Shown here: positions 14,476-20,694 of the stretch, piece after piece | How positions within the stretch are numbered: position 1 is the first letter of the stretch | Layout: every line of letters begins with the position of its first letter | IMG/VR virus record: IMGVR_UViG_3300032893_000763 | Location: 1 to 64,000 of that record | DNA: 64,000 nt | Direction: 5' to 3' (one strand) | From: a virus | Program-made: the position numbers and the translations under genes | The notes under the pieces: generated by a model | What the model was told of the DNA's origin: nothing | What the model saw: only the letters and a program-made list of their open reading frames with translations | The model's database searches: none

Positions 14476-14678
14476 GCGGCAAGTACGTCACCCCCGAGGT
14501 CGGCAGCACGTTCACCCTCGCGGGATGGACGTGGACGGTGACCGAGGTCGTGCGCGGTGGCCGGTCGTACTTCGCCTCGACGCCGCTGCCCGACGGGCGC
14601 GAGATGGTGCGCAAGTTCTCGGCGTGGGTCGGAGACGTGTACTACGGCGAGCCCGATCCCGAGGAGGACGAATCGTGA
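14472..14678 (+). CDS. Hypothetical small beta protein, 68 aa
   Basis: GTG start. Beta-rich (GSTFTLAGWTWTVTEVVRGG), acidic C-terminus. GTGA overlaps on both sides. Confidence 0.55.
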   Translation: MSGKYVTPEVGSTFTLAGWTWTVTEVVRGGRSYFASTPLPDGREMVRKFSAWVGDVYYGEPDPEEDES

Positions 14679-14956
14679 ACGGCACGGGCACCTACTACCG
14701 GCTGCGCATCTTCCCGGACGGGCGCATCGACCGTCCCGGCATCTACACACCGCGCGAGACGCGGGTAGTCGAGCGGACGAGCATGACCATCACCTTCAAG
14801 ATCCCCGGCCACACCTACTGGCGCGGCATCGGCCAGGCTCGCGGCTATGCGCCGGTCGAGTACGTCGTCTGTCGGATCATCGAGCACAGCGAGACGAGCC
14901 CGCGTGTTGAGGTCACAGGGCGCTATAGCGCGAACGAGTGGAGGGCTCGCGCATGA
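14675..14956 (+). CDS. Hypothetical protein, 93 aa
   Basis: GTG start at 14,675. Contains GTYYRLRIFPDGRIDRPGIY and a C-terminal beta segment. Coupled to both neighbours. Unknown function. Confidence 0.55.
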   Translation: MNGTGTYYRLRIFPDGRIDRPGIYTPRETRVVERTSMTITFKIPGHTYWRGIGQARGYAPVEYVVCRIIEHSETSPRVEVTGRYSANEWRARA

Positions 14957-15171
14957 AGCGTAAGCCTCCCGAGCAGCCCTTCGGCTCCAAGGGGCCGACG
15001 TTCCACGACCTGCGCCCTGGCGACCGCGTGCGTGTCGTCGGCACCGAGCGCACGGGCGTCGTCGTCTCGCGGTGCAAGCCTCGGCGCGACGGCTGGATCG
15101 TTCGATGGGACGAGCCGCTGTTCGGCGTCGAGCAGGGCCGCGTGGCTTGGGCTAACCTGGAGCCCGTATGA
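14953..15171 (+). CDS. Hypothetical protein, 72 aa
   Basis: ATG overlaps the previous stop. DLRPGDRVRVVGTERTGVVV and DGWIVRWDEPLFGVEQG suggest a KOW/SH3-like small barrel. No family named with confidence. Confidence 0.55.
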   Translation: MKRKPPEQPFGSKGPTFHDLRPGDRVRVVGTERTGVVVSRCKPRRDGWIVRWDEPLFGVEQGRVAWANLEPV

Positions 15172-15398
15172 AGCGGACGTACTTCCTCTCCTGCTTGGTG
15201 TGGGTCGATGGGCGCAACGTCCCTCGCTGCCACAGCTTCCACGCGGCCACGGACGCCGAGGCGCGGGTGCAGGCGCATCGCTTCCTCGCGTCGATACCCA
15301 AGCGCCCCTCGGCGGACGGGCTCAAGCCGGACACCGGCACGACCTCGCACGAGCGGATGACCTGCGTCTCCGAGCGGAAAGTTGGTCTGTGGGCGTGA
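15168..15398 (+). CDS. Hypothetical protein, 76 aa
   Basis: MKRTYFLSCLVWVDGRNVPR followed by a helix (ATDAEARVQAHRFLASIPKR). Overlaps both neighbours. Unknown function. Confidence 0.55.
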   Translation: MKRTYFLSCLVWVDGRNVPRCHSFHAATDAEARVQAHRFLASIPKRPSADGLKPDTGTTSHERMTCVSERKVGLWA

Positions 15399-15613
15399 GC
15401 AAGACCGCAGCCGAAGCCTTCGGGCCGGAGATCGCAGACGAGCTAGCGCGGTGGGCCATTGATGCGCTGTGCATGGTGCCGGTCAGCATCACCACAGCCA
15501 CGACCCGCCTCTCAGCACGACACGTGCGCGAGGGCCGCGAGATCCTCGACCGCGCTGGCGTCGATTGGCCCGCGCTCACCAAGGCGCACTTCGCATCTCG
15601 GCGGGCGTCATGA
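15395..15613 (+). CDS. Hypothetical helical protein, 72 aa
   Basis: GTG start. Two predicted helices (GPEIADELARWAIDAL; LSARHVREGREILDRAGVDW). Unknown function. Confidence 0.55.
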   Translation: MSKTAAEAFGPEIADELARWAIDALCMVPVSITTATTRLSARHVREGREILDRAGVDWPALTKAHFASRRAS

Positions 15614-16008
15614 GGCAGTGGTGGGAGCAGCCCGACCGGACGCGAATCTGCGGTCAGATCGCGCTCGCGGTCATCACCGGCTTGAGCGTCGAGCAGGCGA
15701 TTCGCCAGGTCGGCCACGAGCACGGCACTACCACACGGGTGCTCGCGCGGCACCTGCGAGCGTTCGGCTACGAGTGCGGCGACCGCTGCCGACGACGGGC
15801 TCGCAGTGAGATGCCCGACCTCGCGCTCGCACAGTTGCACTCGCCCAACTGGCGCGGTTGGCACTGGATCGTCGTAGACGACGGCGTGGTCTTCGATGGG
15901 CGCGAACGTCGGCGGCGGGCCGTCGGCCTGCGGGCGTACGAGTTCGATGCGTGGCGCTTCGACGGTGCGCGGATCACGAGCTACCTGGCGATCACTCCGC
16001 CCGCATGA
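15610..16008 (+). CDS. C39/papain-fold cysteine-peptidase-like protein
   Basis: 132 residues. RICGQIALAVITGLSVEQAI looks like the catalytic Cys at the head of a helix, as in C39-type peptidases, and RGWHWIVVDDGVVFDG supplies the H-W and aspartate-containing strand. A mid-protein TTRVLARHLRAFGYECG fits the same fold. No ABC transporter or leader-peptide gene adjoins it, so a substrate cannot be inferred. Active-site assignment is by pattern only. Confidence 0.55.
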   Translation: MRQWWEQPDRTRICGQIALAVITGLSVEQAIRQVGHEHGTTTRVLARHLRAFGYECGDRCRRRARSEMPDLALAQLHSPNWRGWHWIVVDDGVVFDGRERRRRAVGLRAYEFDAWRFDGARITSYLAITPPA

Positions 16009-16343
16009 GCGGCTGCGTCGGCCTGTGCTGCGTCGGCTTCGTGCTCTCGCCCACGCCGGAGAAGTTGGCCGCTGAGCCGGAGCGATTCGGGCCGGACGGG
16101 GCGTACATCCTGGACATGCTCATCGAGGTCGAGTCTCACGACGAGAACCGCCGCTTCAACTGCCGACACTTCGACTTCGCCACCTTCAAGTGCACGGCGT
16201 ACGAGTCGAGGCCGAAGATGTGCCGTGACCATCCGAGCTACGACCGAGGCTCGCGCTGCGATCACCACTGCGGCCTCCGCTACCGCAAGCCGCTTACGGT
16301 GCGATCGAGGATCGCGCCCGCTCTCTGGCGGGTCAACTGCTAG
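16005..16343 (+). CDS. YkgJ/CxxCxxCC-type metal-cluster protein
   Basis: 112 residues. CVGLCCVG near the N-terminus, then NCRHFDFATFKCTAYESRP and KMCRDHP match the YkgJ (UPF0153) family pattern of spaced cysteines with Y.SRP..C. Family proteins chelate zinc or iron; physiological role is unknown. C-terminal CDHHCGLRY may add ligands. Last gene of the 13.7-16.3 kb operon. Confidence 0.65.
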   Translation: MSGCVGLCCVGFVLSPTPEKLAAEPERFGPDGAYILDMLIEVESHDENRRFNCRHFDFATFKCTAYESRPKMCRDHPSYDRGSRCDHHCGLRYRKPLTVRSRIAPALWRVNC

Positions 16344-16505
16344 GCTGCGCGGCAGGGAACACGAGCACGGGTGCCCGCTGCCAAGCGGGGGAGAGCGAGG
16401 AGTGTGGCAGACTCCCGGCCCGAGCGAGTGGCGACGTAGTACGCCGCGACCAGGCCGGTGAGAATCCGGGGTCGAGAGGGGCGGCTCGTCTGCCCCTGCT
16501 ACACT
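16344..16505 (+). ncRNA. Candidate structured RNA or leader
   Basis: A 340-base gap without a gene starts here. A TAGGCT -10-like box (16,341-16,346) overlaps the preceding stop. The stretch holds several short inverted repeats, including GACC..GGTC around CCGG-TGAGAAT-CCGG near 16,451-16,481. Whether it is an independent RNA or a leader is not determined. Confidence 0.35.
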
Positions 16506-16635
16506 GCGTCGGCGTACCGGGTAAACCGCAAGCCCCCGTTAGGCGCTCAAGCCGGTGCGGATGGGTGAAGGCCGGTTGGCAGGTAGCGGCTACCCCCGAG
16601 CACGAGAGCCCCGGTGTGGTCATCGGGGCTCTCCA
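16500..16635 (+). ncRNA. Candidate small RNA with promoter and hairpin end
   Basis: A TGCTACACT extended -10 box (~16,498-16,506) precedes ~125 nt of non-coding sequence ending in a perfect stem, GAGAGCCCCG, 10-nt loop, CGGGGCTCTC (~16,604-16,633). The same -10 sequence precedes the tmRNA and another candidate RNA at 24.5 kb. No protein start or ORF fits. Confidence 0.5.
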
Positions 16636-16636
16636 C

Positions 16637-16665
16637 TTGCAGAGTCGGCGCAGCGTGTGTATGGT
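16637..16665 (+). promoter_or_regulatory. Sigma70-like promoter
   Basis: TTGCAG (16,637-16,642), 17-nt spacer, TATGGT (16,660-16,665), followed by an AACTTGGAGG ribosome site for the gene at 16,696. Confidence 0.7.
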
Positions 16666-16695
16666 GCGCTCGACCACACAAACTTGGAGGTACGC

Positions 16696-16986
16696 ATGAG
16701 CGACTTGAAATACACCGGCACCTACGCTCCCGGAGATCGCGTCGTCTGCACGTCGGACGACCTCGACGGCAGCTACGAGGGCGAGGAGGGCACGGTCATC
16801 AAGGTCTACCGGCAGGCGGGCGGCATCTTCGCGCCGGAGCGCAACGTCGAGATCGTCGTGTGGGACTGCGACGATTCGGACGACCACGCATCGACCGAGG
16901 CCGGGCGTGAGCTTCTCGCCAAGGCGTACGAGGCGGGCGATGTCTACGCCTCCTCGTCCGACGAGTTCTCCTTCGATGCGCTCTAG
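16696..16986 (+). CDS. Hypothetical acidic protein, 96 aa
   Basis: MSDLKYTGTYAPGDRVVCTS with EGEEGTVIKVYRQAGGIFAP looks like a small KOW/SH3-like barrel and is followed by an acidic tail (DCDDSDDHASTEAG). Ribosome site TTGGAGG lies 5 nt before the ATG. First gene of the next small-gene operon. Confidence 0.6.
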   Translation: MSDLKYTGTYAPGDRVVCTSDDLDGSYEGEEGTVIKVYRQAGGIFAPERNVEIVVWDCDDSDDHASTEAGRELLAKAYEAGDVYASSSDEFSFDAL

Positions 16987-17107
16987 GGCGTACTGGAAGT
17001 TCGTCGCGGGCTTCGGCGCTTCGGCGTTCGTCGCGCTCATGCTCTACCTCGCGTTCCTCGCGGTGGTCGCGTACGTGGCGATCCACTTCATCAGGAAGGA
17101 GTGGTAG
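16976..17107 (+). CDS. Mini membrane protein, 43 aa
   Basis: MRSRAYWKFVAGFG then a hydrophobic helix (VALMLYLAFLAVVAYVAI) and a basic end. Overlaps the previous gene by 11 bp. Confidence 0.55.
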   Translation: MRSRAYWKFVAGFGASAFVALMLYLAFLAVVAYVAIHFIRKEW

Positions 17108-17109
17108 CC

Positions 17110-17316
17110 GTGAGCGAGCGCCTCGACTTCAAGGCCGAGCGGACGGCACACGCCTACGAGGCCAAGGCGAACGAGATGATGGAGTGCGCCGAGGCCGGAA
17201 CGGCAGAGGCCGGATGGACGCCCATCTACATCGCGGCGGCACAGGTCTACGCCACGCTCGCGCTCGGGCAGCGTGTGCGCGAGAAGAACGTCAAGTCGTG
17301 GTTGGGCCGCGAATGA
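17110..17316 (+). CDS. Hypothetical helical protein, 68 aa
   Basis: GTG start after AGGAAGGA (an earlier GTG at 17,101 is possible). Helical, e.g. AERTAHAYEAKANEMMECAE. The stop overlaps the next ATG. Confidence 0.55.
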   Translation: MSERLDFKAERTAHAYEAKANEMMECAEAGTAEAGWTPIYIAAAQVYATLALGQRVREKNVKSWLGRE

Positions 17317-17519
17317 ACATCGACCGGCTCACCGTTCTGTGGAACACCGCTGCGCTCGCACGGATCACGCACGACATCCGCGTCAAGGAACTCCGCGATG
17401 CCGAGCCTCGGCTCGCACAGGCGAAGGCCGAGTGCATCGACTCGATGCGGGCCATCGAGGAGGAGAACAAGCGGATCGTCTTGGAGAAGCACGAGGCGTA
17501 CCGGCGGGAGTTCGCATGA
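17313..17519 (+). CDS. Coiled-coil protein, 68 aa
   Basis: Charged helix through most of its length (AECIDSMRAIEEENKRIVLE). Its last codons form the first copy of a 17-bp tandem duplication. Unknown function. Confidence 0.55.
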   Translation: MNIDRLTVLWNTAALARITHDIRVKELRDAEPRLAQAKAECIDSMRAIEEENKRIVLEKHEAYRREFA

Positions 17520-17537
17520 AGCGGGAGTTCGCATGAA
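17504..17537 (+). repeat. 17-bp tandem duplication
   Basis: GCGGGAGTTCGCATGAA occurs twice back to back. It inserts a second start, making a 6-codon ORF (MKREFA) between the flanking genes. A recent slippage duplication is the simplest explanation. Confidence 0.85.
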
Positions 17538-17622
17538 GCGCGAGGTCGCACTCTCCGTGCTCGCGGCCGTCGGTGCCTGCGTCGGCTTCTACAAGCTCAC
17601 GGCGTGGTTGGTGGATCGGTGA
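17533..17622 (+). CDS. Mini membrane peptide, 29 aa
   Basis: Sequence runs MKREVALSVLAAVGACVGFY to KLTAWLVDR: a short hydrophobic helix with charged ends. The stop overlaps the next GTG. Small but consistent with the operon's packing. Confidence 0.45.
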   Translation: MKREVALSVLAAVGACVGFYKLTAWLVDR

Positions 17623-17786
17623 GCCTGCCTCGCTATGAGGTCGAAGTGCAACTGCGCGGTGAGGGCTACTCTCGCCGCACCATCGTCGTCCACGCTCGCA
17701 GCGAGTCCGAGGCGAGGCGCAAGGCGCTGCTCGTCTATCAGTCGCGCCTCACGTCCCGCATCTTGTCCGAGGAGAAGGCAGCGTGA
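17619..17786 (+). CDS. Hypothetical protein, 55 aa
   Basis: GTG start. Strand-strand-helix order (RYEVEVQLRGEGYSRRTIVV then SESEARRKALLVYQSRLTSR), reminiscent of small RNA-binding folds. Unknown. Confidence 0.5.
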   Translation: MSLPRYEVEVQLRGEGYSRRTIVVHARSESEARRKALLVYQSRLTSRILSEEKAA

Positions 17787-17974
17787 GCCGGACACGTCTG
17801 GAGTTGATCGAGGCGAACATGGTGCCTCACTGCCCGTGCTGCGGTGCGGAGCCGGGCTCACCGTTCACGGGCAAGCGCACCGTGCTGTACGACACCGTGA
17901 AGCACGCTCTCACCTGTCCCGTCTTGCGGTTCGAGTCGGCACACGCTCTCTGGAAGGAGGCCGATCCGGCATGA
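17783..17974 (+). CDS. Small zinc-binding protein, 63 aa
   Basis: GTG start. HCPCCGAEPGSPF and a later HALTCPVL supply three to four potential zinc ligands. Overlaps both neighbours. Confidence 0.55.
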   Translation: MSRTRLELIEANMVPHCPCCGAEPGSPFTGKRTVLYDTVKHALTCPVLRFESAHALWKEADPA

Positions 17975-18264
17975 AGCTCAACGACTACGCCAAGCTCATG
18001 CAGATTCGCGGCTCGGAGATCGCGCACATCGACTCGCATCCTTCGCACGAGGCGCGGTTCAAGGCCGTCATCCAGGCGATCATCGACGCCGGTATCCACC
18101 CCGGCCCGCTCGCCATCGGCTACGCCCTGCCGAACAAGATCGGCAACGTGCGCAACCTCAATGGGCGCGAGTCCAAGTGGCGGCGCGAAGTGCTGGAGGC
18201 CAACGGCTTCGTGCAAGGTGAGTCCACAGGCGGACACGCCGGGTACTGGAGGAAGGTCGCATGA
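17971..18264 (+). CDS. Hypothetical protein, 97 aa
   Basis: A helical N-terminal half (FKAVIQAIIDAGIHPGPLAI) and a basic C-terminal half (NLNGRESKWRREVLEANGFV) resembling a winged-helix layout. Possible DNA-binding protein, not recognised. Confidence 0.55.
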   Translation: MKLNDYAKLMQIRGSEIAHIDSHPSHEARFKAVIQAIIDAGIHPGPLAIGYALPNKIGNVRNLNGRESKWRREVLEANGFVQGESTGGHAGYWRKVA

Positions 18265-18602
18265 AGCACGGCTCCCGCGAGTACATCCTCGACTCGGCGC
18301 TCGTGGCCGTCTCGAACGGCCTGCATCTCGACCTCGACCGCGTGAAGGCTCGGCGCGAGAAGCTCGCCAAGAAGGTGCAGCGTCTTCTTGAGCAGGAGCT
18401 TGCCATCGAGCGCAGCATCGCGGCGATCCACACCGTGCGCGGCGAGATCGTGCGCGGCAAGATCCTGCCCATCAAGCAGTGCGTCTCCGAGCGGTGCGAG
18501 TGCGACCCGCACGTCTGGACGGTGGATCGGGTGCACTTCTTCTGCGAGGGCCGCGAGGGCCGCACCGATCCGTTCGGCGGCGACTACGAGTCCACGCGAT
18601 GA
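18261..18602 (+). CDS. Coiled-coil/zinc protein, 113 aa
   Basis: Central coiled coil (RREKLAKKVQRLLEQELAIE) and a C-terminal Cys/His patch (CVSERCECDPHVW, FFCEG). Unknown function; overlapped at both ends. Confidence 0.6.
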   Translation: MKHGSREYILDSALVAVSNGLHLDLDRVKARREKLAKKVQRLLEQELAIERSIAAIHTVRGEIVRGKILPIKQCVSERCECDPHVWTVDRVHFFCEGREGRTDPFGGDYESTR

Positions 18603-18748
18603 CGACGCTCGGGTGGATCATCACGTGCGCCCTCATCGGGTTGGTCGTGGCCGGGCTCGTGGAGGGCTTCCGCTACCGCGACGAGGTTCTCGTGCTCGCG
18701 TCCGTCGTGCTCGGGGTGATCGTGACCATCCTCGTGACGCACGCATGA
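18599..18748 (+). CDS. Two-helix mini membrane protein, 49 aa
   Basis: LGWIITCALIGLVVAGLVEG and VLVLASVVLGVIVTILVTHA are two hydrophobic helices joined by a charged loop (FRYRDE). ATGA overlap with the previous gene. Confidence 0.55.
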   Translation: MTTLGWIITCALIGLVVAGLVEGFRYRDEVLVLASVVLGVIVTILVTHA

Positions 18749-18957
18749 ACGCCTACGGCGAGTTCCCGGTCAGCGTGAAAATCTCACGCTGCGCCAACGG
18801 CGAGACGCGGGAGGCCACGCTGCGCATCGGGGACGACGTGTACGGCGCGGCGTCGATCTTCCGCACACCCGAGGAGGGCGAGAGCGAGGCGGGCTTCCGG
18901 GCTCGCTGCTTCCGCGACCTCATCAAGGCCCTTGACGGGCCGAAGCGTGCCGACTAG
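18745..18957 (+). CDS. Hypothetical protein, 70 aa
   Basis: MNAYGEFPVSVKISRCANGE, then an acidic loop and helix. Its early codons contain the 19-bp dyad AGCGTGAAAATCTCACGCT (18,772-18,790). Unknown function. Confidence 0.55.
   Translation: MNAYGEFPVSVKISRCANGETREATLRIGDDVYGAASIFRTPEEGESEAGFRARCFRDLIKALDGPKRAD
18772..18790. promoter_or_regulatory. 19-bp inverted repeat (dyad copy 2)
   Basis: AGCGTGAAAATCTCACGCT, identical on the reverse complement to the copy at 40,437 and close to the one at 2890. Here it lies within a coding sequence. Confidence 0.5.
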
Positions 18958-18966
18958 GCTGCGGCC

Positions 18967-19107
18967 ATGAAGAACATCCTCTCAGACATCTTCGTGGTCG
19001 TGTTCCTCATCGCCATCGCGGCGCTCGGGATCGCGTGCACGTACTTCGGCGGCATCTTCGGCTTCGTCGCGTTCGTCCTTCTGCTCGCGGCGGTCAGCGG
19101 CAGGTGA
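18967..19107 (+). CDS. Mini membrane protein, 46 aa
   Basis: MKNILSDIFVVVFLIAIAAL and a second hydrophobic stretch (FGFVAFVLLLAAVSG). A TAGGCT -10 lies ~6 nt before the ATG, so it is probably leaderless, giving the tail of the operon its own promoter. Confidence 0.55.
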   Translation: MKNILSDIFVVVFLIAIAALGIACTYFGGIFGFVAFVLLLAAVSGR

Positions 19108-19298
19108 CGCACCAACAGCTTCTCGACGGGTACACCGAGGCCCGCCTCGCGGTCATCTACGAACGAAGCGGCGACTTTAGCCGCGACACGTGGCTGCTCT
19201 CGGACAAAGTGCGGGCGTATGCGCTCGCCAACGGACTGAGCGTGCCGATTGCGCTCATCGAGGCCGAGGCCGACAACCCGCGCGAGGTCGAGGAGTGA
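19104..19298 (+). CDS. Hypothetical protein, 64 aa
   Basis: GTG start. Helical (QLLDGYTEARLAVIYERSGD; KVRAYALANGLSVPIALIEA). Overlaps both neighbours. Confidence 0.5.
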   Translation: MTHQQLLDGYTEARLAVIYERSGDFSRDTWLLSDKVRAYALANGLSVPIALIEAEADNPREVEE

Positions 19299-19987
19299 GG
19301 CTGAGAAAGCGGGACTGGCTCGGGGCCGGAATCGTGGCTGCCCTCTCCGTCTTCATCGACGTGACCGTCTGGACGGTATCGTGGCCGTTCGGGCTTCTGC
19401 TTGGAGCCCTTCTGCTCAGCGTGGGCGTAGGCTTCGTGCGAGTCGAGCTTCCCGAGCGGCGGCAGAAGGAGGTCAAGCAGCATCATGCACGGGTGGCCGA
19501 GCTTGAGGAGTGGCACCGGCAGTTCGACCTCCACTACGAGTTCCTGGAGGAGAACTACCCCGAGGCCGTGGCGTACGCCGATGCGCACACCGGCCGTGCG
19601 CACAGGGCCGGTCGCCACAGGGCCGGTAGGGCCAGTCGGCCCGGTCGCCCTATCGAAGCGCCGCTCGCGCGGAACCACTCGCCCGTCCTTGAGTTGCACC
19701 ATCTCCGGCGCGGGATCGCCTCGGCTGTGAATGACCCGTACCTGCGCTGGATGTCGAGCCTCATCGCGCCGGAGCCGTTGACGGATGCCGAGTTCCGCGA
19801 GGCGCAGAAGGCGCTTGAGGCGGCGATCATCGACGGCTTCGCTACGCCCCCTCTCGTGCTCGGCAAGGGAGCGACCGTGGAGTTCATCGAGCCGCGTGGC
19901 GTCGTCAAGGCGTCGTACCTGGACGACGGCTTCCCGCCTGTGCCGAAGCTGCCCGAGCCGACGCTCCTTCCTGAGTGGCTCGCATGA
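19295..19987 (+). CDS. Membrane protein with RG-rich linker, 230 aa
   Basis: GTG start. A double-spanning hydrophobic region at residues ~8-50 (IVAALSVFIDVTVWTVSWPF; LLLGALLLSVGVGFV), a coiled coil to ~85, a low-complexity Arg/Gly/His linker encoded by GGCCGGT-type repeats, and a soluble C-terminal domain (PLTDAEFREAQKALEAAIID). In another frame the linker repeats read collagen-like GPVGPV, hinting at repeat expansion. Function unknown. Confidence 0.6.
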   Translation: MRLRKRDWLGAGIVAALSVFIDVTVWTVSWPFGLLLGALLLSVGVGFVRVELPERRQKEVKQHHARVAELEEWHRQFDLHYEFLEENYPEAVAYADAHTGRAHRAGRHRAGRASRPGRPIEAPLARNHSPVLELHHLRRGIASAVNDPYLRWMSSLIAPEPLTDAEFREAQKALEAAIIDGFATPPLVLGKGATVEFIEPRGVVKASYLDDGFPPVPKLPEPTLLPEWLA

Positions 19988-20193
19988 CGACCGTCGTGCA
20001 CGTTCGCATCCTGGACGGCTTCCAGGAGGGCCGCATCGGAGTGGTCGTGCCGAAGGAGGAACTCCCCGAGGCGATCCGCGAGAAGTGGGAGGTCGCGGTG
20101 GCGGTCGAGCACTACGCTATCCCCGGCATCCAGGTCGGCGTCTACGGCTACAACGGCGACGAGCTTGAGCTTATGCGGGCGGAGCAGGTGTGA
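19984..20193 (+). CDS. Hypothetical small beta protein, 69 aa
   Basis: MTTVVHVRILDGFQEGRIGV and VAVEHYAIPGIQVGVYGYNG; mostly strands. Coupled by overlaps. Confidence 0.55.
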   Translation: MTTVVHVRILDGFQEGRIGVVVPKEELPEAIREKWEVAVAVEHYAIPGIQVGVYGYNGDELELMRAEQV

Positions 20194-20363
20194 GCGCACT
20201 GCGCGATTGGGCGTGCGAGTGCACGTCGAGGCGCTGCCGGGAGCGGATCTACCTGACGACCCGCGAGTACGGTAGGCTCTCGGCGCTCGGGCGAGTGGTG
20301 ACGCCGGAGCACAAGGACGGCGAGGTCGTTGCCCGCGTGCGCACGGCGGTCGTGGTACGCTGA
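20190..20363 (+). CDS. Small Cys protein, 57 aa
   Basis: GTG start. CECTSRRCRERIYLTTREYG resembles a recurring small actinobacterial pattern (C.C...C.E.I.LT..EY) with a following GxVVTPEH turn. Function of that family is not known to me. Confidence 0.5.
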   Translation: MSALRDWACECTSRRCRERIYLTTREYGRLSALGRVVTPEHKDGEVVARVRTAVVVR

Positions 20364-20367
20364 GGCC

Positions 20368-20529
20368 GTGTCCGACCATCCTCTCGCGGGCGGGCCTCTG
20401 CGGCCCGATCAGGTTCGCTGCCCCGACGTGATCCCTCCGTGGATGACGCTCGCGGCCGACAACACCTTCCGCCTCTGCGGCATGTGCGGCGAGCGCATCC
20501 AGGACTGCGACTGCGCCGACGACTCCTAG
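20368..20529 (+). CDS. Small zinc-ribbon protein, 53 aa
   Basis: GTG start 6 nt after a TACGCT -10 box. Ends with CGMCGERIQDCDC, a zinc-knuckle-like cluster. Last gene of the operon. Confidence 0.5.
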   Translation: MSDHPLAGGPLRPDQVRCPDVIPPWMTLAADNTFRLCGMCGERIQDCDCADDS

Positions 20530-20622
20530 CCGGAGCATGAGGAAGGGAGAGACTCGACCTCCGGGGTGTGGCGGGTGAGCCACAGAAACTTGCTCTTGCT
20601 CCCGGTGGGAATCTCTCCCTAT
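20530..20622 (-). ncRNA. Structured small RNA driven by a palindrome-GATAC promoter
   Basis: No ORF fits. Minus-strand promoter 3 would start transcription at 20,622. The sequence then folds: GGGAGAGA pairs with TCTCTCCC (8 bp), enclosing CCGGG/CCCGG and TGTGGC/GCCACA hairpins, and a pyrimidine-rich stretch (CCCTTCCTC) follows. The match of promoter position to the base of the outer stem is the main support. Confidence 0.6.
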
Positions 20623-20675
20623 GCCCCAAGTATCGGCGGCTAGCCCGGACGGGGCAATCCCCCGTTCGAGTGGTT
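20623..20675 (-). promoter_or_regulatory. Palindrome-GATAC promoter 3 (minus strand)
   Basis: Reading on the minus strand: box CACTCGAACGGGGGATTG, 33 nt, then GCCGATACTTGGGGC followed by ATA instead of ATG. Transcribes the structured small RNA. Confidence 0.65.
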
Positions 20676-20694
20676 GCGCGATAGACTCGGAGAC

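Noticed and set aside
16440-16485. Cobalamin riboswitch
   Set aside because: CCGGTGAGAATCCGG resembles one piece of that riboswitch, but the other conserved blocks are absent or out of order.
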